Source: Erigeron canadensis (lineage: Eukaryota; Streptophyta; Magnoliopsida; Asterales; Asteraceae). Taken from it: 64,000 bases of DNA. How positions within the stretch are numbered: the first letter of the stretch is position 1; each line of letters opens with the position of its first letter. Under the pieces are notes generated by a model. It was not told the origin of the DNA, searched no databases, and worked only from the letters and a program-made list of their open reading frames with translations. Below, piece by piece: positions 1 to 13,400 of this stretch. The translations under genes were made by a program, and so were the position numbers. The DNA lies in assembly GCF_010389155.1 (NCBI RefSeq), contig NC_057762.1:33354055-33418054 (forward strand). Reading direction: 5' to 3'.

Positions 1-656
1 AACTTTGCCACTAGTTTAATGGTAAGAGTGTGAAGGAACATGATGTATCTAACGAGATGATTATAGTTGGAGATAGATGCCTAACACGCCACAACACAAG
101 TAAGACCCACATGATCCTCCGACATACCGTGTGCAGACACATACGGAGCTAGGTGGTATTTGAGAAGATGTTTCACAACATAAGCAGGGACCACAGAGTA
201 TCCAAAATACAAATTCACAAATCCTAATACAGTCATTTCAGTATATATCCGTTAAGATGGAGACTCTAACTTAACCCGAACACTTTTAAGGTTATTGGGT
301 AAAAGGTTTTCACCGGGGAAGTTATACTAAGTGGCTCCTAATAAAGGAAACCACACCCGCAGAGTGAGACTTCAAGCAAACAACCAGACCACAAAAACTA
401 CCAACAATATTCAGGGGCTGCAAAAACAAACATGCCCAACCAAAAGTCAAGGGAATCCTTCAAATTTAACAAAAATGTATATCGTGTTCTGTGAGCTTTT
501 ATGAAGCACAAAGCCGAAGAAAGAAAATTCAATTAAAAGAATGATTAAAATTTTGGGACTCGGTTCTTCAGGAATAGCATATTGATACAGGAGGTACACA
601 ACCAGGCATGTAACATATATTTACAACAATTTTCTAATTATCAATAAATGAAATCT
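1..656. other. 3' flank, no gene seen
   Basis: This stretch lies beyond the stop codon of the coiled-coil gene on the minus strand. I see no coding exon, RNA gene or repeat boundary in it. It probably contains the 3' UTR and terminator of that gene, but no clear signal fixes them. Confidence 0.4.
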
Positions 657-3600
657 TTAAAATGATATCTTGATAAATACCAATACATGCAGAATGAGAA
701 TATAGAGCACAAAAGCCGACCTGAGTAGCATTTGTCTCTGCAGGGCCTCTGTACGCCCAGGTGTGGGCTTGTAACGAGGATCAACAATGTAATCAGATGA
801 CAAATATCCTTTATCAGAATTACTTCTTCCAAACCTATTTCGGGCAGCATTTGCCTCTGCATTGCTGGTTTCGACCTTCCTCCATAGTCCATTCAGCCTA
901 TCTAGTTCCATTTCCTGTGAATGAATTTCACCCACCAAACCTTCCGCTTGTGCCTAGTATCAGAGAGGATAACAATAAATCAACTAAACAAAAGAATATA
1001 CTAATGCTTGTAAAAGAGCATAAATGGCATAATAAATGAGGCACCTGCTTCGCGGCTAATTGCTCCAATAGGCTGTGAAGCTGTTTATCCAACATTTTCT
1101 CTCGTTGAGCTGTAAAAAAGTATGAACAATATTCAAACAATTTGGATTGTCATGCCTTAATTGTCATAGGAAATACATGCATAACAAATACAGCTCTGTC
1201 AAAGAATAAAGAAAATTGTTTCCTTTCTAAGTGTACTTCAATTCTAGACTTCAGTGCAAAATTTTAATCATATTTGAAGCTTTAGCGTTCTGTGATTGCC
1301 AAGAAAGTGAATAAATTAGGATGTTTAACTAATAGTCCAACACTCGGCGTAAACCATTCACGAGTCAAATATTGCAACAGTAAAAGTGAAAATGTTGGTT
1401 TCAATTAATATGAGCCTCCTAGAGAAGCCTAGAATATAGATTGTGCATACTGCTGGAGTGCTGGTGTTGGAGTTGTATGCAAGGAACAACAAATAAGCTA
1501 TACTACTATCAATGTAGGAACCAAATGGGATCAGACACAGAGTATTGACATGCCAACATATGAGACAAGATGAATTAATTATTATATAACCCAACCATTT
1601 AAAAAAGGGAAGAGGACGTCAGTCCTCCTACAGAGGTTCCAGATCAACAAAACTTAAAGGATTTAATTGGCCTTTCGAGGTCAGTTCTTGAAGTATAGAT
1701 ATAAATCCCAACTCATAATTGATCTACACGAATTGGCTGACCTTGGTCGAATTTTAAGCGTAGCTTGACCTAAGAGTGCAAGTTACCTCAGACAAATGGT
1801 CGAATTTGATTGGCCTCTCTTATTATTCTTGAAATCGAGCTACAACAAGCACCAAATGATCGATCTATTACTTAATGCTCCCTTTAACTTTGCATATGGA
1901 TCTTTGTGGGGAATCAATAAACATTTTTAATTGTTGAATACACATCAGATGTGTTTTGAAAATCCTTTGAATTTGCAACGTATACAGGTATAGAATTGAT
2001 TTAAACTCCTTCAGTCCTTCGGAACTCTCTTGTATCATTTTTAAGGATCTACTGCTCAGGAGCTAACTGAACTGACATTTCCATGTTAACCACATTACAA
2101 TGCATCAGCTGAACTAGCATACCTCTCAGTGCAAATGTCACTTTCAATGTCTACCCAAAATAACATTTGAAACCACTAGAAGTTTAAAAAAGTAAGATGT
2201 TTTTAGAAATTCCAAATTTACCGTTAGAAACTTTTTTGCCAAACAACCTTATTCAGAGAGCGAAATTTTAAGAATTTTTTTTTGAGCTAAGACCAACCGT
2301 GGTAGACTACAGGATTTCAAAAATGGTGACAAGAATAGAAAAAATGGGAATAGGCAATCTGCCATCAATAATGCCACGATCAACCATGACAGACTGGATG
2401 TGCGACCATAGTTGTCCAAATAAACTAGGATAAGGGATCTGAATGACTCTAAATTACGCCATAAATCTTCTTGCCCTTAGGCTCATTATATTTCTGCATA
2501 GATTTGCTCTGTGTATCTACTATCTGGTGAAATTTAATACTGTACTTAAACTTCTGCAAGCAAAAAAAGTGACAACAATTGTAGACTATAGAAATTTGAA
2601 AGCTATACACCCCCACTAGTTTTTCAGCAACAAAACCATTCTTGATCATGGTCTATCTATCTGTATCTTCATCTAATATGAGCCTTAACCACAAAAGATT
2701 GTTTGAGACTTGGAGTACCTTGAACTGTATAATCTTATGAGCTATAATACTATTCTAAGTTATGCAAAAGGAATAGAAGCTAAAGAAAACTAATCAATAG
2801 AGATATGACATATATGTACATATCTCTTCTATTTAGAGCCTTAGAGGGCCGCGACTTGTTTGTGTAGACATATGCATGTATCCTTCCAACAGTAACCTTT
2901 GTAAACGTTAAAGTTGCATCTAATGTTTTGTTTACCGACGTGTGGAATGCGGAAATATGAATAAAAAAAGCTATCTAGATAATATTATAGCACTACAAGA
3001 ACACAGTAATATGTATGATATATGAAAGATACCTGGCGAAGGCTGCTTTAGTGAATCTTCTTGAACCTTAGACCATTGCCTCTCTAAGTTCTGAACAATC
3101 TCTTCGATCGAAGCCTAAAATATGCAAAAATAAGGTCCAACATTGATATGAAATCAAGAATGCAACTGTAATAAGAGATACAGAAGTTGACATTGAAAAA
3201 GTTCTAACCAACCAGTTCCTTTTTCTTGTTCTCTAAACTGTCCTGCAAAAAGGAAATTTGAGCTGGGGTATGCACTTCAACACCTGCTTCTGACTTAATA
3301 GAAAAATCAGCCGCATCTCTCAATTCATTTCCATCTGGTGCAGATTGTTCAGTTTGCAATTGGGTTGTTGGTGTTGATTCCAATTCCTGCAAGTAATATG
3401 CAAATCACAAACAACAATATGTAAATATCACAACTTTTCTTAATGCAGGCAACTAAGGACTCTTATGTGAAGGTAAACCAAACTAAACGCGAGAACCTTA
3501 GTTCTTTTTTTGAACGGCCGAAAGCGAGAACATTAGTAAATAATAAAATGATGCAACATCATTCTATTGTTCATTCAAGTTTTTAATGTTTGGCAATAAA

Positions 3601-4580
3601 CAATTTACGACATGTCATATACATGCCAAATTGCCAATTGTAATTTCAACAACAGTAACAACAGTTGTTGAAAAGCCAATTGTCATTTGAATAACTAAAA
3701 CTGTGAAACAAGTTTCAAACATTATGCAGCCATTATAAAATTGAAACACAGTAAAAAAACAACATAAATGTAATCCAACTATTACCTCTAGCTTAGCACG
3801 AAGTTGATCAGCTTCTCTTAACTTCTCCTGTAGCTTACCCTCACATTCCGATATAGCCTTTTCAAATGCAGCATTTTCTTCATTCAATGTCACTTCTCTC
3901 AGTTGTGCCTGCCATTACATGCCATCCTTACACATCAAACTTAATGTATTAAACCCATAATTTATGTTCACTTCACTCTACTATGATAATCCCTAAAATA
4001 TGAATCACAAAATTTAGAATATGCAACTAACATTATACAAGAATTTGAGAAGGCTAAAATCTTGGGATTAACACGTGTCAAAACCAATAAAACCATCAAC
4101 TTTTTCTCCCTCTTCCTCTCAATATCGCTAATCGCTATCACTTTGCCATGCCATTATAGTCTTAATAAAGGGATGTAATAAACAGAACATTCCTGAACAA
4201 CTCGTTTATGTTTGTTTGTTAAGTAATCATACAAACATGAACGTAACTTTTTGTTCGTTTCGCTAACGACCGATAAAAACAATGTACCCGTTCGTTCATT
4301 TACATTCAATATGTTGTTCCTAGATTCCTAGTATCAAGTATATACATGATATATCTAAATATATATCGAATACTATAATTAAATCCTGGTTTGTGTTCGT
4401 TCCGTTCGTTTACACCCCCGAGTCTTGTGAATCGTTACTAAGTCGTAAATCACAAATCCTAATTACATGTCTAATTTCCTTAAGCCGATGACGTCATCCC
4501 AAATAGAATCCTACTAACATTTTTACTTAACTATCACAAGTATTTGATATATCACATATCTTCAATAAACCTCTACCAAG

Positions 4581-4616
<36 letters not shown>

Positions 4617-4913
4617 TGATACCTGTTGTTTAGTGGAAGAGTGAGCATTTAACTGAAGAGCTAAAGCAGCATTAGAAGCAAGGGAATGAGCGTGAAGATC
4701 AGGTAAGCGTTGCGAAATATCAGGGGGCGGGATACGCTGACGTAAGTCTTGTACGGAACGTTTTAAAGCGGATGCTTTAATGTTAAGCTCACGAATGTAT
4801 TTTTGTTGTTCAGGATTGAATATTAACGGGATGGATTCTTCTTCGTCGTCGTCGGTGGTTAAGCCACCTCCGGTTCGGACTACGTCAGCTGCCCACGCTA
4901 GTAGCCCCGCCAT
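657..4913 (-). CDS. Tail-anchored coiled-coil protein (plant-conserved, function unknown), six exons
   Basis: Six exons join with GT-AG borders and consistent phase: 4913-4623, 3908-3786, 3386-3213, 3114-3033, 1109-1045 and 953-657, giving 343 residues. The start is the first ATG (MAGLLAWAADVV). Residues 60-80 form a conserved PPPDISQRLP block. Residues 98-300 are heptad-rich and charged (coiled coil), with the motif REKMLDKQLHSLLEQLAAKQ. The last 23 residues are a hydrophobic segment with a short basic end (FIKISF), as in a tail-anchored membrane protein. The family recurs in land plants as an uncharacterised or myosin-like coiled-coil protein; that is recall, not a search. A role as a membrane tether is inference. 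The gene is divergent to GH81 copy A with about 1.25 kb between them. Exons 3 and 4 recur in the duplicated block at 38173-38529. Confidence 0.88.
1110..3032 (-). other. Large intron 4 of the coiled-coil gene
   Basis: The intron runs from a GTATCT donor after 3033 to an acceptor before 1109. It is almost entirely repeated, with small indels, at 35702-38172. The right-hand copy has an extra 596 bp that is missing here between 3009 and 3010, so this intron is the empty site of that insertion. Open frames inside it (for example 1358-1594 and 2449-2649) have no family features and are treated as noise. Confidence 0.7.
4581..4612. repeat. (AT)n microsatellite in intron 1
   Basis: An uninterrupted AT dinucleotide run lies just inside intron 1 of the coiled-coil gene, on the donor side of exon 1. 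Similar runs occur at 5641-5660, 18091-18116, 24701-24732, 29039-29069 and 44104-44129. Confidence 0.8.
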
Positions 4914-6161
4914 CTTTATTGGATCGGATCCGATCTGATTAGTGGTTAGTTTTATTACTGGTTAATTTTTGGGGTTTTGTTTGGCGGTTGGAGTTAGAAG
5001 ATGTCAAGGTGAACTAAAATGGATCTGGAATTGGTTAAACGGGCCAGGCTCCGTTTTGTAAATGGTGTAAATGGATCCTCCGTTTTGTTAAATGGATTTG
5101 AGTAGTTTTAATTTTCTGGTTGAAAAATTGAACATGTATAACACTACTTGCTTAAAAAAAAAAAAATGTTTATTTCAACTAAAATTAACATATAAACAGT
5201 TTCTAAAAGCATGTTAATTGTTACTGATATATTTTTTTACATAAGTAGAAAAATAAACAATTCTATACACTCCTAATTTGTTTATTAGTAATATTCGAGT
5301 TGTAAAGTAAAATATAAGTTAACTTGTTAATTTTTGAGTGATTTATATTTATTTTAGCTTCTAAATCCATATGTGTATTAACCACAAAGAGGCCGAATGA
5401 TAATGATAACAACATGATAATAACATGGGGTTGTCTAGTATGTTGTTAACAACAAATGATTATATGTTTTTTCATCTCACATTCAGGAGGGGGGTTCAGT
5501 TTTTATTTCATCATATGTAAAAATTTATGTGAAGGCAAAGGTTGATGTTTGCAGCACATAATATTTTCTCTAACAACATATCCTTTTACTAGTAATAGTG
5601 AAGTGAAGATTATGCTAAGTTTTGTTTGATGAAATGCAAATATATATATATATATATATATTTCTCAAATACTAACTTGATTGATAGGATTTCTTCTTTC
5701 ATTTTGCTTGAAACACCATCAAAGGATAGACAAGACCTTATTTCAGATTATGTTTTCCTTGAAATATACAACATAGCTTAATTCCCTTTTCTTTCATTAC
5801 TAACTATAATTACTTTCAAATCCTCCTCTTATTCAACAAACCAAATATACATATTTCCATTTGTTATGTCCCTATCCAGCACCTCTTTCTTACTTCTAAT
5901 CTAATCTTATCTTCTCATATCAAGTCATTAATTAAGTTACTCAATCATTCTTATCTTAATGTGAAATCAAAAACACATTGATCGAATGGGTTCGTCATGA
6001 CAAAGAATTGAAGAAGATATATATCTACCTACTAACGGACTTGCTGACTAAATGACCCTTCTTGATAAGGCATTTGAACATTATCAAGTTAGCTCATCAA
6101 ATCTTTCTTACTTTTCATTTTTAGTAATCAATATATATCTATTCATCCAATCCTTTTCAAG
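4914..6161. promoter_or_regulatory. Divergent intergenic region between coiled-coil gene and GH81 copy A
   Basis: These 1.25 kb lie between two divergent start codons and should hold both promoters. The right 1.0 kb (from about 5131) is repeated closely upstream of the intact GH81 copy at 38693-39722, including an AT-rich TATA-like stretch near 6131 and the sequence up to the ATG. The left 200 bp, the presumed promoter of the coiled-coil gene, is missing from the second copy. No specific factor-binding site can be named. Confidence 0.45.
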
Positions 6162-8303
6162 ATGGTGTTAAAGAAACTTAAAAGAAGAGTTGAAAGAATC
6201 ATCACCAAACCTTTTAAAAAACCTCCAAGAAAAGCCTATATAAAACCACCATCACCTCCACAATCTCCACCACATGAACCATCACCCACCAACATGAACC
6301 GTTGTCCATCCCACCCTTTCATGTTCCCGGAAACCCAATTTGCCGTCCTTCCTAACCCCTCACATTTCTTCTCCCCTAACCTCGTCACATCCCCTCTCCC
6401 TACAAACTCTTTCTTTCAAAATTTTGTCCTTAAAAATGGTGATCAACCCGAATACATCCACCCGTATTTGATCAAATCCTCCCCCTCATCACTTTCTATA
6501 TCTTATCCGTCTTTATTCTCCAACACCGCCTTCACGTACCAAATCTTTAATGCGGATTTGACCATCTCAACCTTGGATAATCCGGACCCAAATCAAACCC
6601 ACGTCATATCTTCATTCAATGATCTAAGTGTCACGTTAGAGTTCCCAAATTTAAGATTTTATCTTGTCAGAGGAAGCCCATTTTTAACATGTCAAGTCAT
6701 GCAAAAGGTGGCACTTTCTTTTTCAACTATTCATGCAATTCTTGATTTTACTCCAAATTCTTCAAAAACCAAGTATAAAATAAATCTAAATAACAGACAA
6801 ACATGGGTGTTGTATTCTTCTTCACCGATTGATTTGAGCTATGAAATTTCAAAGATCACATCTTTACCATTTTTGGGTATCATTCGGATTGCATTAGTAC
6901 CAAATTCGGATGTTAAACTTGAACAAATTCTTGACCAATTTAGCTCTTGTTATCCGGAATCAGGAAGTGTTTACCTTAGTAAACCATTTTGTGTTGAGTA
7001 TAAATGGGAAAAGAAAGGTTGGGGGGATTTGTTAATGTTGGCAAACCCTCTTCATGTTCAACTTTTTGATAAGTCTTCAAGTAAAGTTCTTGATGAATTT
7101 AAATACAAAAGCATAGATGGTGAACTAGTGGGAGTAATTGGTGATTCATGGGTTTTGAAAACCAACCCGGTTTCAGTAACTTGGCATTCAATTAAAGGTG
7201 TTAAAGAAGAATCATTTCAGGAAATCATTGATGCTCTTACAAAAGATGTGGATGGTTTGGATTCGGCTTCAATATCGACAACATCTTCATACTTTTATGG
7301 GAAACTGGTGGCAAGAGCAGCTAGATTAGCTTTAATAGCTGAAGAAATTGGTTATCTTGATGTTATGGCCAAAATTCAAAAATACTTGAAGAATACAATT
7401 GGGCCATGGATAGATGGAACCTTTAATGGAAATGGTTTTCTTTATGATAAAACATGGGGTGGAATTATAACAAAATAAGGGTCTCAAGATTCAGGTGCTG
7501 ATTTCGGGTTTGGGATATATAACGATCACCATTACCATATTGGTTACTTTCTTTATGGGATCGCGGTTCTTGTAAAGCTAGACCCCATTTGGGGAAGAAA
7601 ATATAGACCTCAAGCTTATTCATTGATGGCAGATTTCATGACTTTGGGTAAAAGTGAGAACACAAAGTATACTCGTTTAAGATGCTTTGATTTGTGGAAA
7701 TTACATTCGTGGGCAGGAGGTTTGACAGAATTCGCAGATGGTAGGAATCAAGAAAGCACAAGTGAAGCAGTTAATGCATATTACTTAGCCGCATTGATGG
7801 GGTTAGCATATGGCGATACACATCTTGTTTCAACCGGCTCCTTGCTTTTAGCCATGGAAATTCATGCATCGCAAACATGGTGGCATGTTAAACAAGACGA
7901 TTCTTATTATACTCAAGAGTTTATTAATGAAAACCGAGTGGTGGGAGTTTTATGGGCGAATAAACGTGATAGTGGGCTTTGGTTTGCTCCTGCTGAATGG
8001 AAGGAATGTAGGTTAGGGATCCAAGTGCTACCATTGTTGCCAATCACTGAGGTCTTGTTTTCAGATGTCGGTTTTGTCAAACAGCTTGTGGATTGGGCTC
8101 TGCCGGCATTGGGAAGGGAAGGTGTTGGTGAGGAATGGAAAGGATTTGTGTATGCATTGGAAGGGATTTATGAGAGTGAAATTGCTCTTGAAAATATTAG
8201 AAGTTTGAAAGGGCATGACGATGGGAATTCTTTGAGCAATATGTTATGGTGGATTTACAGTAGAGATGAAAGTGAACAAGGTTATGAAGGAGGGGGTAGA
8301 TAA
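6162..8303 (+). pseudogene. GH81 endo-1,3-beta-glucanase copy A, with two premature stops
   Basis: This is an intronless copy of the glucan endo-1,3-beta-glucosidase at 39723-41891, in the same frame throughout. Codon 439, CAA (Gln) in the intact copy, is TAA at 7476-7478. The stop falls just before the catalytic-domain segment containing YNDHHYH and well before NQESTSEAVNAYY. A second stop at 8301-8303 removes the conserved final HCWFGRYCH. No frameshift is seen, and the sequence after the first stop still reads as good GH81. The N-terminal 438 residues could be translated, but they would lack both catalytic acids. The upstream 1 kb is intact and almost the same as that of copy B, so it may still be transcribed. 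I judge it a young pseudogene. A sequencing error or allelic stop is the alternative. Confidence 0.85.
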
Positions 8304-8407
8304 TGTTGGTTTGGTCATTATTGTCATTAGTTAAAATTTCAAAATTAATGAATGTGACATTAAAGATTTAATAAGTTTAACGAACTTGGAGAGTATATAT
8401 ATATATA

Positions 8408-8957
8408 CTAGTACTTAGACCCTGTGCGATGCGCTTGTAGCCTTAAATACTTTTTTTAACCTTTATTACATAAGGGATAAGTATCCTGAAATGTAATAAA
8501 CTTTGAACGAATGTCTATAGTAGGAAATAACTAAAGTTTTGTGTATTGTATGTAAACAACTTTAAAAAATGTTTATTGTATGTAAGAAAACATACGTGGC
8601 AACCATATAGAGGTGACACTTGTCCGATTTTAATTGGTTGAATACATTTTCTTACATACAATAAACATTATTTTCGAGTTGTTTACATACAATACACACA
8701 ACTTTAGTTATTTCCTACTATAAACATTCGTTCAAAGTTTGTTACATTACAAGATACTTATCCCTATTACATAATTGTATCCCTATTCATAGGTTATTTA
8801 CTAAAATAAGATGATCTAAAAAATATTATAACCAATATACATATTCAACAGCAACTATATCCTTGTCTATGCACAATTCGTGAATACTGCATCAATCCTA
8901 ATCTAAAACACCACAATGGTAGCGAATACAAAATCTAAAACACCGCATCAATCCTTA
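8408..8957 (-). mobile_element. Helitron-like 3' end, interrupted by a MITE
   Basis: On the minus strand the sequence runs through GCGCATCGCACAGGG and ends in CTAG (8411-8408) followed by a host T, the pattern expected at a Helitron 3' end. Homology between the two GH81 blocks ends just here (8407 versus about 41972), so the unit was added to copy A after duplication or marks its edge. The 5' end is not recognised. The MITE at 8474-8764 sits inside. Confidence 0.45.
8474..8764. mobile_element. Foldback MITE with 10-bp target duplication (MULE-like)
   Basis: This 291-bp unit is mostly two long inverted arms of about 115 bp. It starts GGGATAAGTATC and ends GATACTTATCCC. It is flanked by the perfect 10-bp direct repeat TATTACATAA at 8464-8473 and 8765-8774. 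Long terminal inverted repeats with a 9-10 bp target duplication are typical of Mutator-like elements. It has no coding capacity and could form a strong hairpin. Confidence 0.85.
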
Positions 8958-9939
8958 GGGAGTGTTTGGTTCATGGAATTCCATGGAATTGGAATGTAAA
9001 TTCCATACTTTCTTTTGTTTGGTTGATAGAATGAATGGAATTGGAATTTGAAAAATTTCATCAAATTCCATGTTTTAAGGAATTTACAATTCCTTCAATA
9101 ATATGATGGAATGTTTATACATTCAATGGAATTCATCCATCTTTACCATAATGCCCTTCCACAAATATAAACACCAAAAGAAGTGTTCTTATATGAATTA
9201 CCGGAGTAACCTGCCTACCGGAGTTACGGTTGCCACCGAATCTGCTGCTTCTTGGACTAAGAGTAGCCACCGCCATTGCTCAACAGTTGTCACCCCCGTT
9301 ACTTATCGGAGATCCACAGCTACTAGTTACCAGAGTTTATTTACAAACAAACCTTTAAATATGATAGATCTGGGAAAACAAGTAAAATGTGTAAACTACC
9401 ATCGGAATTAACCACCTTCAACCACAAATCTGTATAATCGATTGTAAATTGATCGTTTTTATTTTTCTTGTTATTAGTAGCAATTAATCGTTCTTATCTT
9501 GTTAATGTTTGGTAGAATAAATGGGGTTGGGTAGAAACACAAATAATGGGGACAGTTTATGCTTCTCTGGGAAAAAAAATTGGGGATGGTGGTATTATGA
9601 GTCAAAGTTCTATGAAAAAGAAAATGGGGATGGTGGTATTATGAGTCAACACTGACTATCATCTATTATAAATTGATTTACTATATATATTATTATTTTC
9701 AATTCAATAATTTGTACAGGAATTTAGTAACTGGGTTAAAATGATTTCCAGAATGACATTTTAAAAGAATATTAAAAAAGGTTAATTTTGTCATTTTACT
9801 TAATTTTTATTGAATTCTTTTAATTGAATTCTATTGAATTCTGTCAATCAAATATAAAATAAATTTTAAAACTTTCCAATTCGAATTCCTCTGTCAGATT
9901 TCAATTCCTTCAAAAACATTCTGCGAACCAAACTGCCCC
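8958..9939. mobile_element. Harbinger/Tourist-like non-autonomous element, copy 1
   Basis: The 982-bp element is bordered by TTA on both sides (8955-8957, 9940-9942). Its ends are GGGAGTGTTTGGTTC and GAACCAAACTGCCCC, an imperfect inverted repeat. Sub-terminal sequence is rich in GGAATT/AATTCC motifs. The same ends and length recur at 59079-60065 and 61100-62000. The 3-bp TWA duplication and the TGTTTGGTT end suggest the PIF/Harbinger superfamily. The open frame at 9103-9411 is low-complexity and not accepted as a gene. Confidence 0.75.
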
Positions 9940-9942
9940 TTA

Positions 9943-10355
9943 AGGATGACTTTACACGAATTATTTAACTGTAAATGCGGTGTCTTCCAAACAATGGTTT
10001 CCCCCATAATCACAATCATTCAAATATAATAAAATTATAAAACTAAACAAAAAAAGAAAAATCCTTAAGGGTGGCTTTGCACAAATGATTTTGAACTGCC
10101 TAGTACAAAATCTCAAATGATACTGCACATATTAAATAGAAGGTAAGAAAATATCGAGTCTAAGCATTTAGTACTGTTGCTAATAATAAGACAATAAATA
10201 TCATTACTAGCTCACTTCTGGATGGGGCGATAATACCGACATATATATAGCAACATATAAAAAGATCCTTATAAAGGCTAAACATGAGTGATTGAACTTT
10301 AATTAGACTCTACCAGTAAATTTGACTTATGATAGTCACATATAATCCTAAAAGA
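9943..10355. other. Spacer, nothing recognised
   Basis: AT-rich spacer between the Harbinger-like element and the LINE. No exon, RNA gene or repeat end was seen. Confidence 0.4.
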
Positions 10356-10496
10356 AGTATGGGCTTTCTTTTTTTTTGAACAACAATAGGGATTTTATTA
10401 ACTTAAAAACTAGCAAGATGCTAGAGCAAAGTTACATAGTTTAATCTTAGGAAAAACAACAAAACCAAGAATGAGAATAATGTATTACAGCGAAAT

Positions 10497-13400
10497 TTAG
10501 AAACTAAAGGTGCGCCATTTTTCCCAGTTAAGATCGGGGATATTCGAGCGGGTTGCAAGCCAAAAGAAACTTGTTCCTTTAAGATCTTTAATAGCACGTC
10601 GTAGAGAAGGGTTTTTCGTTAAGAAGATAGAATCATTTCTAGTTTTCCAAATCACCCATATGTAGGACAAAATTACATGTTGGAAGAGCTTTTGAGTCCA
10701 ATGGTTGAGGTTGGCTTTTTGATGCACCTCCATTAAGTCTTTGAGATTACAAGGTTTCTGAGTAGACACCCGGCACCATGAAAGAATGAAGCTCCATAGA
10801 TAGTCTACGAATGGGCATAAGAGAAAAAGGTGCTCCGCGGTTTCATTTTGTGCTTTGCAGATCGGACATAAGGACAACGTGGTTGAAATGTTTCTCTTTG
10901 CTAGTTGGTCTGCCGTTGCGATCCGATTCATCTTTATTCGCCATCCAAGCACATTGACTTTGTGGGGAGCAAACTTGTTCCATGGGAACACCCAATGTGT
11001 AGGGCCATATGAAGCATTTTGCAATCGAATTCGCATTGATTTCACTGTGAAGCAAGAAGACGAGTCTGCATTCCATCTCCAAGAGTCATCCTGATTTGAG
11101 AGGGTGACGTTTTGAATTTTGGTGAGCATTGTTAAAAGTTGTTGTATTTCCATTGGGGTTGATGGAGGACGAATCCAGGACCATTCCCATTGTGAGAACT
11201 CTCCTCCACCAGTGCAACGATCTTTGACAAGACACCCTTTATAACTCTCAAGCTTGAACAAATCTGGGAACAGTAGGTAGAAGGGTTTGTCTTCAAGCCA
11301 CGTATCTATCCAAAATCTTAGAGTTGTGCCGCTACCTAAGGAACCTGTAATCAAGCTATCCAATGCAACATCAAATTGTTCTAAAAGTGGCCCTAGTCCT
11401 GTAATGGTCTTCCATGTTCCTGGCAGATTGCTTTTTAAAGGCAACGAGGAACAATTCCTAGGTGTAAAGTGAATCGACTTAATAGTAAGACACCAAAGAT
11501 TATTAGGTTCTTTTCGGAACCGCCACCACCATTTAACCAAAGAGGGAAATGTTTTTTGTGTGGAGGTCACCCAAAACCCAGCCCTCTCGATTCAATCGGG
11601 GCTATAACAAGGTCCCAAGACACCCAGGGGATTTTTTTATTTGTTATGGAACCCCCCCCCCCCCCAAAAAAAATAACCTGCGAATTGATTCAAGCTTGGA
11701 AAGAACACTTACCGGGGCCTTATACATGGAGAAGAAATGAGATGGTAGACTGTCAAGAACTGATCGGATTAGGGTAATTCAACCACTAATGGAGAGAGTC
11801 GAGGCTTTCCATAAGGCTAATCGAGTTTCGAAGGTTTTGATGACTGGTGACCAGTTTTTAATTTGGTTCATGTTTGCCCCCACCGTGATGCCCAAATAAC
11901 TGATAGGGAAAGATCCAGGTTTGCACATTAGGGTATTGCACGATCTAGTGCAGTTGTCAGCCTCAAGGTTAAGGCCAAAGAAAAGGGACTTTTGATAATT
12001 TATTTTCAGCCCAGAAACAAGATAGAACACTCTCAAGATTCTTGAGATATTCAGAAAATAGGTTTGGCACCATCTCCCTATGAGAATGGCGTCATTAACA
12101 TATAAAAGATGGCTGATGAGAGGTCCCTTGGTTTGGTAATTGAATGCCAGCTATCAATCCCATTGTAGCAGCGCGCTGCCAGATGTTTGAGAAAGCTTCC
12201 ATGGTAATAATAAACAGGAAAGGTGATAGTGGGTCACCCTGAGGAACACCTCTTTCGCAGCTGAATTCCTGAGTAGGACAACCATTAATAAGAACCGAAG
12301 GTCTGGATGAAAGTAATATACCTCTGATCCAACTTAGCCACCGGGATGGGAAACCCATTTGATTCATGATAGAGATGAGAAAGTCCCAGTTAACTGAATC
12401 AAAAGCTTTCTTAATGTTGATCTTTAAACGATAAGCCTCTTGCTTTGTTTTTTTCAGCCAATTAATTATCTCATTAAGCATCAAGGGACCATCCAAGATG
12501 TTTCGATCACTTAGAAATGCCGACTGGGATTGAGAGATGATCTTGGATATTTTTGACTTGAGGCGATTAACTAGAACCTTTGAGATGACCTTCCTAATAC
12601 AACCGATTAAGGTAATGAGGCGGTAATCGGTAAGAGATTAACCGATGTCTTCTTTGGGATTAGGGCAATGAAAGTGGAGCCACAACCTGGACTTAATGTT
12701 CCTGTCGCATGAAAATCTATCAATATGGCCAAAAAATCAAATTTTAGAACTTCCCAGAATCTTTTGATAAAGCCTAAGCTGAACCCATCTGGGCCAGGGG
12801 ATTTGTCACTATCACAATCCCAAATTGCATTCTTTATTTCTTGCATAGTGAATGACGCGACCAGGAAATCAGCATCATCTCGACTAAGGGTTTTAAGGCC
12901 CTGGCATTGAAGTTTGGGTCTAATTTTTATGGGCTCAGAGAACTTTGATTTGAAAAAGTGAAAGGCAGCCTTTCTGATCGAAGGAGGGTCGACATGCCAA
13001 TGTCCATTTATATCCAGGCCAACAATCCTGTTTTTTGATACTTTGCTGTTGATATGATTATGGAAAAAGGCAGAATTTTCATCCCCACATTTGATCCACT
13101 TTGCTCTCGATTTTTGTTAGAGGTCAAGAGTTTTGGTATGTTCCAATTCCAATAGATGCTCCTTTTTCTCGATCCATAAGGTAATTTCATCATCGGTATA
13201 ATCTCTGTGATCAATTATAAAATCTAAATCCACCAGTTTTTCTTGAAGTCTGGAAGTTACAAGATTTTCCAATGCAGCCAAATCATGTTTCCAGACTTTG
13301 AGTTCAGACTTTAACTTCTTGAATTTTGCGTTAAGGATCTGATCTGGTCTCCCATAAAATAGACTGGAAACGAGGCAGTTTGTCACAAGATCATCAATTC

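Noticed and set aside
4180..4430. A MITE in intron 1 of the coiled-coil gene
   Set aside because: GTTCGTTT-type motifs are suggestive, but I could not define inverted ends or a target duplication.
9103..9411. Frame inside Harbinger-like copy 1
   Set aside because: It is not conserved in copies 2 and 3 and has no transposase motif.
12725..12910. Plus-strand frames inside the LINE (for example 10855-11094, 11469-11777, 12725-12910)
   Set aside because: They are antisense shadows of ORF2; the minus strand carries the recognisable RT and zf-RVT motifs.
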